From Litorimonas sp051251645 (GTDB taxonomy: Bacteria; Pseudomonadota; Alphaproteobacteria; Caulobacterales; Maricaulaceae), in assembly GCA_051251645.1 (NCBI GenBank), contig JBPOEY010000001.1, forward strand, positions 682,001-746,000: 64,000 nt of DNA, in the 5' to 3' direction. Under the pieces are notes generated by a model. It searched no databases. It was given only the letters and a program-made list of their open reading frames with translations, and was not told where the DNA came from. Below, piece by piece: positions 50,769 to 59,213 of this stretch. Numbering within the stretch: the stretch's first letter is position 1; each line of letters begins with the position of its first letter. Made by a program: the position numbers and the translations under genes.

Positions 50769-52112
50769 ATGTCACGATACATTGATGAGTCAAAATTCTC
50801 ACGTTTTGCCAAGTGTGAGTCCGGTTCGGCAGGGGCTCTGTTTGGAGTTTCGATAATGATGCTGCTTGTAGGTGCCGGTGCGGCGATAGATTTTTCTGGA
50901 GCGGCCAATCTGCGAAGCGATTTGCAAAATGCGTCTGACTCTGCCGCACTCAACGCTGCCATTAATTCTGGTACGACAGAACAGAGAAGCGCACTCGCAA
51001 TTACCATATTTAATGAAAATTGGGCACCTAGTCGCACCAATACGATCAATGACATCGACGTCGATATCTCAGCTTCTGGCGAAGTGACGGTAAATGTCCA
51101 AGCGAGTTTTAACACTGCTTTTATGGGAATCGTTAACCGCCCAACAATGCCAGTTGCGGCCGTTTCGGTAGCTTCCAGCTATGTCTCGGGAAACGACATG
51201 CGCTGCGTGCATGCGCTAAATAGATATAGTTCGTCTTCACTGATTCTGAACAGTAAACCACGCAGTAGCGACACTTTTTCGGGCGCGTCATTGTTTGCCA
51301 ACAGTTGCTTGACGCAAGTGGACTCTATCTCAACGAGCGGCGCGGAACTTAAAGCTGGATCCTACAGCTCTGGTATCAACTGTTTCGTTGGGTCCGACGG
51401 CTCCGCGATAGAAGGTATCAGCCCAAACCCTTTAGCAGAATGTCTGGCCCTGGGTGACCCATTTCGCGACCACAGGCTGACAAACGCTGGTGCATGCGAC
51501 TTTACGGACGCTGAAGTATCCGGATCGGGACGAAATAATAAGGCAACTGTCGAACCTGGAACCTATTGCGGCGGATTAACCGTTGAAGGCGACAGTGTGG
51601 AATTCAAACCAGGCGTCTATAGGGTTGTAGATGGACCGCTTGAAATAGAATCGGATTCATCAATCGGCGTAAAGAAGGACAAACATTCAACAGAAGATGG
51701 CGTATCATTTATTGTCACGGGCTTAGATGCGAGTGTCCAAATTGAGGCCGAAGAAATTGATCTTAAAGCGAGTAAGTCGGGACCCGCTCCGTCGTTTATT
51801 TTCTATGTTAAAGCGTCGAATGCTGAAGCAGGGAAATCTGAAGATAGTAACATTAAGGTCAGTCAGTTCATGCGATTTGAAGGCATAATTTATGCGCCGG
51901 ACCAGCACCTACAGGTTCGTTGGAGCCGACCAGACGATGAGAACTCAAGATTTTGGGATGAGCCACCCTCACCCTTTACATCTTTCGTCGCCGACACAAT
52001 TGATTTTCATGGCTATAGTCAATGGGGATTCGAATTCCGTCCTAGTGATACCGACTTAGCTGTGCCCAGTGAATTACTGTCCCAAAAATTTTCTCCAAGG
52101 CTAATCAAGTAA
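50769..52112 (+). CDS. TadE/TadG-like pilus-assembly-related protein, orphan
   Basis: 447 aa. The N-terminus GSAGALFGVSIMMLLVGAGAAIDFS with LRSDLQNASDSAALNAA after it is the TadG/TadE pattern: a prepilin-like membrane helix at residues 20-42 followed by the conserved helix. The remainder is a long extracytoplasmic domain with eight or so cysteines (for example ANSCLTQ, GINCFVG, CLALG, GACDF, GTYCGG) and a beta-helix-like Gly/Ser/Val repeat pattern. No other tad/flp gene is present. Base composition is more A+T-rich than the neighbours, suggesting acquisition. GAAGGTAA precedes the ATG. Confidence 0.78.
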   Translation: MSRYIDESKFSRFAKCESGSAGALFGVSIMMLLVGAGAAIDFSGAANLRSDLQNASDSAALNAAINSGTTEQRSALAITIFNENWAPSRTNTINDIDVDISASGEVTVNVQASFNTAFMGIVNRPTMPVAAVSVASSYVSGNDMRCVHALNRYSSSSLILNSKPRSSDTFSGASLFANSCLTQVDSISTSGAELKAGSYSSGINCFVGSDGSAIEGISPNPLAECLALGDPFRDHRLTNAGACDFTDAEVSGSGRNNKATVEPGTYCGGLTVEGDSVEFKPGVYRVVDGPLEIESDSSIGVKKDKHSTEDGVSFIVTGLDASVQIEAEEIDLKASKSGPAPSFIFYVKASNAEAGKSEDSNIKVSQFMRFEGIIYAPDQHLQVRWSRPDDENSRFWDEPPSPFTSFVADTIDFHGYSQWGFEFRPSDTDLAVPSELLSQKFSPRLIK

Positions 52113-52908
52113 ATTACAGCGTCTCCCGCTCAACTAGTCAAAACTATGTTTAGAAGTAACCGTTAAGCCGACCTCGACGTAATTCTACAGTAGCAGGATG
52201 TCGAGGTCCGAAAGTTTGGTGTACTGGATATATGCAAAGGCGTATGTCAGCCAGCCTTGGGGGTTGACGCAGTCCAGTTTGCCGGTCTCGATGAGGGAGT
52301 AACAAATGGCTGCGCTTTTAATTCCTTTTTTTGGACCCGAGTAACAAATGCTTTTTTGGGTCCAAAGCTGTGGGTCGCTTTGCTTGCTAAGCTGTGTTGC
52401 TGTCGATGTCTAAGAACCCATGTTCCAGATAGGCTCAAACCTTCGGAATACGGGTCACGGCATAGAGGGTCACGCTGGCCAGTTTTCGTTTTGCCGGAGA
52501 TGTTCTCGACCACTCGCGCCAATGCCGTTCTGCAGTTTTACAAGGGGTCTCCGGAGTTTGCGAAGGTGCTCACTGACTGGTTACGGGATAGCGAAGACAG
52601 CTCTCCGGAATCGGGGGTCAGGCGACACCTGCTCAACGGTAACGCCGCCAATTCTAATGACAATGAAAAGACCATAGCTACCAACGATTAATCTACATCG
52701 CTGTGCATTAGGACGATCCCTTGTCCTTGACGCTCCCTTTGGGGATAGACTTACTATTTTCAGTGCACAAAAATATTGCGACGCGTGAACATTACCGGCG
52801 GCCGTTTTGGGCGATTTAAGACTCTAAGCTGATATCTCCTTTTGCCGCCCGAGCAGGCCAAGATAACAGGTTCGGGTTTGGCAGTCCGAGGGAAGCTATC
52901 AGCATCCC
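52113..52908. other. Gene-poor stretch between the TadG-like gene and topA
   Basis: No recognised gene. The clearest structure is the inverted repeat TTTGGACCC/GGGTCCAAA at 52330-52338 and 52358-52366. A duplicated GAGTAACAAATG lies beside it, near 52293 and 52339. A plus-strand frame at 52257-52691 is open, but its composition is mixed and it has no recognised domain. Confidence 0.6.
52330..52366. repeat. Inverted repeat TTTGGACCC/GGGTCCAAA
   Basis: Perfect nine-base arms separated by 19 bases. One of two GAGTAACAAATG copies lies between the arms, the other upstream at about 52293. Possible remnant of a mobile element end; no transposase gene nearby. Confidence 0.45.
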
Positions 52909-55551
52909 TCAAGTCTTTTTGGCGGGTGCCTTTTTCGCCACCGGTTTTTTTGCAGGCGCTTTCTTCGCGGCTGGTTTCTTCGCCGCAGGCTTCTTTTTCG
53001 CGGCCGGTTTTTTACGAGCGGGCTTTTTCTTGGGCGCTTTGGCTTCCTTTATCGCAATATATTCTAGCGCCATGTCGATGTTGACGCCGTCAACATCCTG
53101 ACCGTTGGGAATAGTGGCGTTGATTTTGCCCCATTTGACGTAGGCGCCGTAGCGGCCGTCCAAAATCTGGATCGGCGCGTCATCGGTCGGGTGTTTACCG
53201 AGGTCTTTGAGCACATTTTGCGTCCGGCCTTTACCGCGCGACGCTTTCTTTTCCTCAATCAGCGTGACCGCGCGGTTGAGGCCGACTTCCCAGACTTCAT
53301 GCACCTCACCCAGTGACGCGAACGTGCGCTGGTGGACGACATAAGGACCGTAGCGACCAATGCCGGCGCTGATGGGCTCACCATCTTCAGGGTGTTTGCC
53401 AATTTCGCGCGGCAGGCTCAACAGTTGCAGCGCTTTATCGAGATCAATGGACTGCCAGTTCCAACCTTTGGGCAGGCTGGCGCGTTTGGGCTTCGGCTTG
53501 GGTTTGGCGTCCGGGTCTGTATCGGCGGGCAGGGCCAACTCAACATAGGGGCCAAAGCGGCCCGTCTTGAGCCAGACGGCGTCGCCGAGTTCTGGATGTT
53601 TGCCGAGTTCCGTGTCTTGCGCTTCGCTGTCTTCGCCGTCGCCTCCGCCGAACGGACGGGTGAATTTACATTCTGGATAGTTGGAGCAGCCGACAAAGGC
53701 GCCGAATTTACCGAGTTTGAGTGACAGTTCACCGTCATCACAGCTAGTGCATTTGCGCGGATCAGAGCCGTCTTCTTTCTCGGGGAAGGCGACTGTTTTC
53801 AGCGCGATATTCAATGCGTCGAGAACATGCGTAATGCGCAGCTCTTTGGTGCCGTCGACATGGGTCGAAAACTCGTTCCAGAAAGTGGACAGCATCTGCT
53901 TCCATTCCAGATCGCCCGCACTAATTTTGTCGAGCTGTTCTTCGAGGTCGGCCGTGTAATTATACTCGACATATTTGGCAAAAAACTCTTCAAGGAATGC
54001 GGTCAGCAAGCGCCCTTTGTCAGACGGCGTAAAGCGACGCTTATCCAGCGTGACATAGTCGCGATCTTGCAAAACCTTGAGGATCGAGGCGTAGGTGGAC
54101 GGGCGGCCAATGCCGAGTTCTTCCATCCGTTTGACCAAGCTTGCTTCTGAGAAACGTGGCGGCGGCTGCGTGAAATGCTGCTCGGCGTCGACTTTTTTGG
54201 CGTCCGTATCTTGGCCCTGTTTGAGGGGCGGCAGCAATTTGCCGTCATCTGCACCATCATCAGATTTGGATTTTGGCGCTTCGTAGAGTTTCAAAAATCC
54301 ATCAAAGCGAATGACTTGCCCGGAGGCCCGCAAGGCGAGGGAATCGCGGGTATCAACGACGGTGACCGTTGTGCGTTCCAATTTAGCCGAGGCCATTTGG
54401 CTGGCGGTGGCGCGTTTCCAAATCAGCTCATAGAGGCGCTTCTCGTCGCCGGACAGATTAAGGCTGGACGGAGTGCGGCCAAAGCCTGTCGGCCGGATCG
54501 CTTCGTGGGCTTCCTGTGCATTTTTGGCTTTGGATTTATACATCCGGGCCGAAGATGGCAGGTAATCATCGCCATAGTTTGACGCGATGGTCGCGCGGCA
54601 ATCGCTGACCGCTTCGCCGACCATGGAAACGCCGTCAGTCCGCATATAGGTGATCAGCCCGACAGTTTCGCTGCCGATATTGACGCCTTCATAGAGTTTT
54701 TGTGCCGTCTGCATGGTGCGTGTGGCGGAAAAGCCGAGCTTGGAGCTGGCTTCCTGCTGCAGGGTGGAGGTGGTGAAGGGCGGGTAGGGGTTGCGCGTCA
54801 GGGGTTTCGCCTCGACCGATTTGATCGACAGGCTTGCGGCTTTGACTTTGGCTTCGGCATCTTTCGCTTTGGCTTCATCATTGAGGCTGAATTTGTCGAG
54901 TTTTTCGCCATCCAATCGGACGAGGGCGGCGGAGAACGCGCCGGACGAGGTGCTCATATCGGCTGTGACAGACCAATATTCGCGGGGATTAAACTGTTCA
55001 ATCTCGGTTTCGCGTTCTGTGATCAGTCGCAGCGCGACAGATTGAACCCGCCCGGCCGAGCGGGCGCCGGGCAGCTTGCGCCACAACACGGGCGACAGTG
55101 TAAAACCGACGAGATAGTCTAGCGCGCGGCGGGCCAGATAGGCGTCGACAAGCTCTTGGTCGAGTTCGCGCGGGTTATTGATCGCGGTCAGGACTGAGTT
55201 TTTGGTGATCGCATTAAAAACAACGCGCTCAATCGGCTTGCCTTTAAGCACTTTTTTCTTGCCGAGCAGTTCGAGCAAATGCCAGCTAATCGCTTCACCT
55301 TCCCTGTCCGGGTCGGTCGCGAGGATGAGTTTGTCGGCATCTTTGAGCGCGTCTTCGATGTCTTTGATGCGTTTGCGCGACCGCGTATCCATCGCCCACG
55401 ACATCGCGAAATCATTGTCTGGATCGACTGATCCGTTCTTAGACGGAAGGTCGCGGACATGGCCAAAACTGGCCAGCACGCGGTATTCGCTGCCTAAATA
55501 TTTCTCAATGGTCTTCGCTTTGGCGGGCGATTCGACGACGACAAGGTTCAT
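52909..55551 (-). CDS. topA: DNA topoisomerase I
   Basis: 880 aa from ATG 55551 (MNLVVVESPAKAKTIEKYLG). Relaxes negative supercoils by nicking one strand. The Toprim domain has ATDPDREGEAI, and the active-site Tyr is in GLITYMRTDG. One four-cysteine zinc finger is clear (CTSC...CSNYPEC), followed by several KHP-type repeat domains (LGKHPELGDAVWLKTGRFGPYVE-like units, three in all). The C-terminal tail is a Lys/Ala/Pro repeat of about 40 residues that probably binds DNA. Start at 55599 rejected as upstream extension. Confidence 0.97.
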   Translation of the reverse strand: MNLVVVESPAKAKTIEKYLGSEYRVLASFGHVRDLPSKNGSVDPDNDFAMSWAMDTRSRKRIKDIEDALKDADKLILATDPDREGEAISWHLLELLGKKKVLKGKPIERVVFNAITKNSVLTAINNPRELDQELVDAYLARRALDYLVGFTLSPVLWRKLPGARSAGRVQSVALRLITERETEIEQFNPREYWSVTADMSTSSGAFSAALVRLDGEKLDKFSLNDEAKAKDAEAKVKAASLSIKSVEAKPLTRNPYPPFTTSTLQQEASSKLGFSATRTMQTAQKLYEGVNIGSETVGLITYMRTDGVSMVGEAVSDCRATIASNYGDDYLPSSARMYKSKAKNAQEAHEAIRPTGFGRTPSSLNLSGDEKRLYELIWKRATASQMASAKLERTTVTVVDTRDSLALRASGQVIRFDGFLKLYEAPKSKSDDGADDGKLLPPLKQGQDTDAKKVDAEQHFTQPPPRFSEASLVKRMEELGIGRPSTYASILKVLQDRDYVTLDKRRFTPSDKGRLLTAFLEEFFAKYVEYNYTADLEEQLDKISAGDLEWKQMLSTFWNEFSTHVDGTKELRITHVLDALNIALKTVAFPEKEDGSDPRKCTSCDDGELSLKLGKFGAFVGCSNYPECKFTRPFGGGDGEDSEAQDTELGKHPELGDAVWLKTGRFGPYVELALPADTDPDAKPKPKPKRASLPKGWNWQSIDLDKALQLLSLPREIGKHPEDGEPISAGIGRYGPYVVHQRTFASLGEVHEVWEVGLNRAVTLIEEKKASRGKGRTQNVLKDLGKHPTDDAPIQILDGRYGAYVKWGKINATIPNGQDVDGVNIDMALEYIAIKEAKAPKKKPARKKPAAKKKPAAKKPAAKKAPAKKPVAKKAPAKKT

Positions 55552-55880
55552 TGTAATCCTGTCCAATAAGGCGCGATATATAGAGACACGATCACGCAAG
55601 GGATGCGGCGCGCCATGTGGATGGCGCGGCGGTCTATGTCAATCCGGTGGCCCAGATAGAGCCAGACAGAGACAGATGAGAGTAGCCGCCGCGCGATCGG
55701 GGTCTCGTTCGAGCGAGCCTTGAGACCGCATCTGGCTCCAAAGCTTATAATCACGCCATCGGCCTTGGGCGTCGCCTGATAATATCGCCATCGCGCGGCG
55801 ATAATATTGTAAATACAACTTTTGGTCGTTTGAAATTTATACTCACTACTTTTACGGGTGGTGCAAGTGGGAGGTATAAT
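55552..55880. other. Intergenic region, topA to small ORF
   Basis: About 330 bases carrying divergent control sequences for topA and the small gene. An imperfect inverted repeat around 55780-55806 (TATCGCC/GGCGATA) is the only structure seen. Nothing else identified. Confidence 0.5.
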
Positions 55881-56069
55881 GTGGCAATGAACAAGACGCG
55901 GATAAGTCTCGCAGATTTAGCGAATATGGAGGAGGCAGAGGTCATCGACTATCTGCTCGAACTCTCTGTGGAGCTGTCAGAGATAGCGCTCGAAGCGGGA
56001 AAGCCGAAGGCTTCAGCCTTGATGACTTTGGCGGCGAGCAACCTTCGGACCGGAACGGGGCGCGCATAG
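55881..56069 (+). CDS. Small acidic helical protein, unknown
   Basis: About 62 aa, start GTG 55881 with GGAGG six bases upstream; the ATG at 55887 is too far from it. Composition (ISLADLANMEEAEVIDYLLEL, SVELSEIALEAGK, LMTLAASNLR) predicts two or three amphipathic helices. No membrane segment and no recognised motif. It stands between topA and dprA on the opposite strand to both, with its own well-placed ribosome site, which supports it being real. Confidence 0.65.
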   Translation: MAMNKTRISLADLANMEEAEVIDYLLELSVELSEIALEAGKPKASALMTLAASNLRTGTGRA

Positions 56070-56131
56070 ACGCGTGTCATGAAATGGCAGGCAGGCCAGG
56101 CGGGGATGTCAGACGGTGCATTCTGCGCACA

Positions 56132-57247
56132 TCAACAGCGTGAAACTCGTCCGTCAACTTCAACCAATATCTCGGCGTTCAACTCCATTTCCAACAAGGC
56201 GGCGGCAGCCAGACCGGCGGGCACGCCGGAGGTACGGATCAGATCGTCTTTATGAGTTGGCGTAAACGAGGCGGCTTGTAGAAGGGCTTTTTTCGCGCGT
56301 GCGATATCCGCCTGAGCCCGCGTGCTATCGAACGGCGCGCTATCAAACCCATCACTTGGGTCGAACAGGCTAGTCGGCATTGCATCGGCGCGGGCGGTCT
56401 CAAGGCAATCAAGCACATCTTGCGTGGTCTCAATCAAGGCCGCCCCTTGTCGGATCAAACGATTGCAGCCTTTGGTACGTGGGTCCAGCGGACTACCGGG
56501 TGCGGCCATGACTTCGCGGTTTTGTTCCAGCGCGTAACGCGCGGTGATTAAGGTGCCTGAGCGTTCTGCCGCCTCAATCACGACGACACCCAGAGACAGT
56601 CCAGAGATCAAGCGATTGCGCCGTGGGAAATCCCGAGCCGTTGCGCGATACCCCAGCGGCGATTCGGAGACGAGCAGTCCGCGCGCGCGCATATCGAGAT
56701 TCAGCTCCGTGTTTTGCTTGGGGTAGATATGATCGACCCCGCCGCCCAGAACACCGACCGTTCCAGTGTTCATGGACGCCGCATGGGCGGCAGCGTCAAT
56801 GCCGCGCGCGAGGCCTGAGACAATCGTCAAGCCGGCATCCCCCAATTCACCGGCAATTTGCGCGGCGAACTTTTGGCCGATGGCAGACGCATTGCGGGAG
56901 CCAATAATGGCGACGCAGGGCCGGGACATGAGAGAGGCGTCGCCCCAAACGCTGATAAGCGGGGGGATGGGATCAACCGCGCGGAGCAAATCCGGGTAGT
57001 CCGGCTCAATCGCACAGAGGATACGAACGCCGAGACGGTCGCTGGCGTCCATCTCCGCTTCGACTTGGTCTCGGCTCGGCGGATGAATGTCTTTGCGACG
57101 GATCAGAGTGGGGAGGTTTTCGAGCGCCTTTGCGGCGGATCCGAACCGTCCTAATAAGCCCCAAAAGGCGACAGGTCCGACGGTGTGGGTCCGATATAAA
57201 CGGATCCAGTCGCGGCGTTCCGCAAAGGAGAACTCGCGTGTCTGCAT
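56132..57247 (-). CDS. dprA: DNA-processing protein DprA
   Basis: 371 aa. Loads RecA on incoming single-stranded DNA in transformation. The Rossmann-type domain is intact: GSRNASAIGQ, SGLARGIDAAAH, GVLGGGVDHIYP, ERSGTLITARYALEQNREVMAAPG and GCNRLIRQGA. A C-terminal winged-helix-like part follows (LIRTSGVPAGLAAAALLEMEL). Its start overlaps the plsY stop by one base, so plsY and dprA are coupled, a common alphaproteobacterial order. No comE/comF genes in the window. Confidence 0.95.
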   Translation of the reverse strand: MQTREFSFAERRDWIRLYRTHTVGPVAFWGLLGRFGSAAKALENLPTLIRRKDIHPPSRDQVEAEMDASDRLGVRILCAIEPDYPDLLRAVDPIPPLISVWGDASLMSRPCVAIIGSRNASAIGQKFAAQIAGELGDAGLTIVSGLARGIDAAAHAASMNTGTVGVLGGGVDHIYPKQNTELNLDMRARGLLVSESPLGYRATARDFPRRNRLISGLSLGVVVIEAAERSGTLITARYALEQNREVMAAPGSPLDPRTKGCNRLIRQGAALIETTQDVLDCLETARADAMPTSLFDPSDGFDSAPFDSTRAQADIARAKKALLQAASFTPTHKDDLIRTSGVPAGLAAAALLEMELNAEILVEVDGRVSRC

Positions 57248-57831
57248 TAGTCTTTTTGGCCGATTTTTGATTCTGTGCCCGCTTTGAGACGGGCTATGTT
57301 GTCACGATGTCGCCAAATAATGAGGACAGTCATAAAGGCAATCATGGCCGTGACGGGCCACGGGAAAAACATGACCGACACAGCGGTCGAAAAGGCGGCG
57401 GCGCAGAGTGCGGCCGCAGAGCTATATTTTGTCGTGAACGCAACCAGCAGCCAGGTTCCGGCGGCCACTAATCCAACCGGCCAGACAAGTCCCAACAGGG
57501 CTCCGAAGAATGTTGCGACGCCTTTACCGCCCTTAAATTTAAGCCAGATTGGATAGCAATGTCCAAAGAGTGCGGCGGCAGCGGCGATATATTGCAACGG
57601 CGCCCCAAACAGCTGCAGCGCAATATAGCCCGCCCCTGCGGCTTTGCCGGCGTCGAGGAAAAGGGTCAGCGCCGCGACGCCTTTATTGCCCGTTCGAAGC
57701 ACATTCGTGGCCCCAATATTACCGGACCCAATCTCGCGAATGTCCGGCCCACCCGTGAGACGCGTGAGCAACAGTCCAAAGGGGATGGATCCGAGGATAT
57801 ATCCGATGAGCGCAGTGAGGGCAAAATCCAT
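57247..57831 (-). CDS. plsY: Acyl-phosphate:glycerol-3-phosphate acyltransferase PlsY
   Basis: 194 aa from ATG 57831, with five membrane helices. It makes lysophosphatidate from acyl-phosphate. The three family motifs are visible: SIPFGLLLTR with GSGNIGATN, GHCYPIWLKFKGGKGVAT, and MAFMTVLIIWRHRDNIARL near the end. A longer in-frame start at 57951 would add 40 unrelated residues and is rejected. Overlaps dprA by one base. Confidence 0.93.
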   Translation of the reverse strand: MDFALTALIGYILGSIPFGLLLTRLTGGPDIREIGSGNIGATNVLRTGNKGVAALTLFLDAGKAAGAGYIALQLFGAPLQYIAAAAALFGHCYPIWLKFKGGKGVATFFGALLGLVWPVGLVAAGTWLLVAFTTKYSSAAALCAAAFSTAVSVMFFPWPVTAMIAFMTVLIIWRHRDNIARLKAGTESKIGQKD

Positions 57832-58244
57832 AAGGGTGAATTGCAGGAGCTGGGCCGGGGAGTCAAAGAGAGATGAATGAGGTGGGGCGGATAAATGGGT
57901 GGTGACGACTTCGCGCATTCTGATTATATTGCAAGGCACTGTCAGAGACACGATTGCAACAAAGCCCTCGACCCGCGCGCCGCGTTAGATCACCACAGTC
58001 CCTTAAGTCCCGAACGGCCCCTTTTTTGATCGCTTGTCTTTGCGATTGTCCCCCGTTAGCTGTTTTTTTGAAACGGGGCGATTTAAACTGAGCGACGTTC
58101 GTTCGTCACATGATGCCCCAATGTCTGTTGCCAATGGGGGAATGTTTGCGATAGCGGATTTTGCGCCCTTTGGGGCGCATGTCCTAAAGGACAAGCTCGA
58201 CGACCCGCTGCGCGGCAGACCCTATCGGGTCAACGAGCTAGACT
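57832..58244. other. Intergenic region between plsY and tRNA-Cys
   Basis: About 410 bases. The only structure noted is GCGCCC/GGGCGC around a short loop near 58170, which may mark the end of the tRNA-Cys transcript. Open frames of about 60 codons occur on both strands but show no coding character. Nothing else identified. Confidence 0.5.
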
Positions 58245-58318
58245 TGGAGGTACCACCCGGAATCGAACCGGGGTGGCTGGATTTGCAATCCAGAGCGTAA
58301 CCACTCCGCCATGGTACC
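58245..58318 (-). tRNA. tRNA-Cys (GCA)
   Basis: Complete cloverleaf on the minus strand. Anticodon loop TTGCAAA gives GCA. Acceptor GGTACCA pairs with TGGTACC, discriminator U73 is the Cys identity base, and CCA is encoded. Confidence 0.96.
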
Positions 58319-58530
58319 ATCCAAGACGACGCCTTTACCAAGGGGACGGGGCGGCGTGCAACGTTTATTCTTCAGACGTTGCAGTTAATGTGCATGATCG
58401 TCGTGCAAAAACGGTCGCCCCTCACAGACGATAGGGTGCCATGCGCGCAACGGCGTTGCGGGAGACAGCCTGCGCGGCTAGGAGGCAGACTGAAACCTGT
58501 TCTGATTAGACGTCTCAAGGACCGCTCCCC

Positions 58531-59190
58531 ATGCCCCAGTTCGATTTCGACGCCGCGCGCGAAACGATGGTCGAAAGCCAGATCCGCCCGTCGGATGTGA
58601 CCGATCTCAAACTTTTGGCTGCCTTTCGACGGATGCCGCGCGAACGCTTCGTGCCTGCGGCAAAAATGGCGCTCGCTTATGGCGATATAGTGCTCAATTA
58701 CGGCGATGGGCGGAGTCTTTTGCTGCCACGTGATTTTGCGAAATTGGTGCAGGCGGCAGACATTCAACCCGATGAAGTCGTGCTCGATATCTCCTGTGCA
58801 CGCGGATATTCGACGGCGATCTTGTCCAAACTTGCAGAAACAGTCGTCGGGCTGGAAACGGATGACGAAACGGTTGATCGGGCGACGGCGCTATTGACCG
58901 ATTTAGACGTGGTCAACGCGGCCGTTGTTAAAGGCGACCTCAAACGCGGAGCCCCGGAGCATGGGCCATTTAATGTCATTATCGTAGGCGGCGCGGTGCC
59001 AGAGGTGCCCCAAGCTTGGTTGGGCCAATTAGCGAATGGCGGGCGTTTGGCCGTCATCGTCAAGGATGGTCCGATTGGTCGAGCGACGATTTTCACCAAA
59101 TCCGGCAATGCCGTTGGTGACCGTGTTGTATTTGACGCGCATGCACCGTTCTTGTCTGGGTTTGAACCCGCCGACAGCTTTGTCTTCTAG
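58531..59190 (+). CDS. Protein-L-isoaspartate O-methyltransferase family protein
   Basis: 219 aa of the PCMT family: MVESQIRPSDVTDLKLLAAFRRMPRERFVP at the start, then GRSLLLPRDFAKLVQ. The SAM-binding motif I is DISCARGYST in place of the usual glycine-rich G-x-G-x-G, so activity may be altered. It is the conserved upstream neighbour of tolC in Caulobacter-type genomes and ends 23 bases before it. Whether it repairs isoaspartate is not certain for this subgroup. Confidence 0.85.
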   Translation: MPQFDFDAARETMVESQIRPSDVTDLKLLAAFRRMPRERFVPAAKMALAYGDIVLNYGDGRSLLLPRDFAKLVQAADIQPDEVVLDISCARGYSTAILSKLAETVVGLETDDETVDRATALLTDLDVVNAAVVKGDLKRGAPEHGPFNVIIVGGAVPEVPQAWLGQLANGGRLAVIVKDGPIGRATIFTKSGNAVGDRVVFDAHAPFLSGFEPADSFVF

Positions 59191-59213
59191 CCATTTTTCT
59201 TGATCGAACCGCT

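Noticed and set aside
52257..52691. Plus-strand frame of 144 codons before topA
   Set aside because: Runs through the inverted repeat, has mixed composition and no domain; coding status could not be supported.
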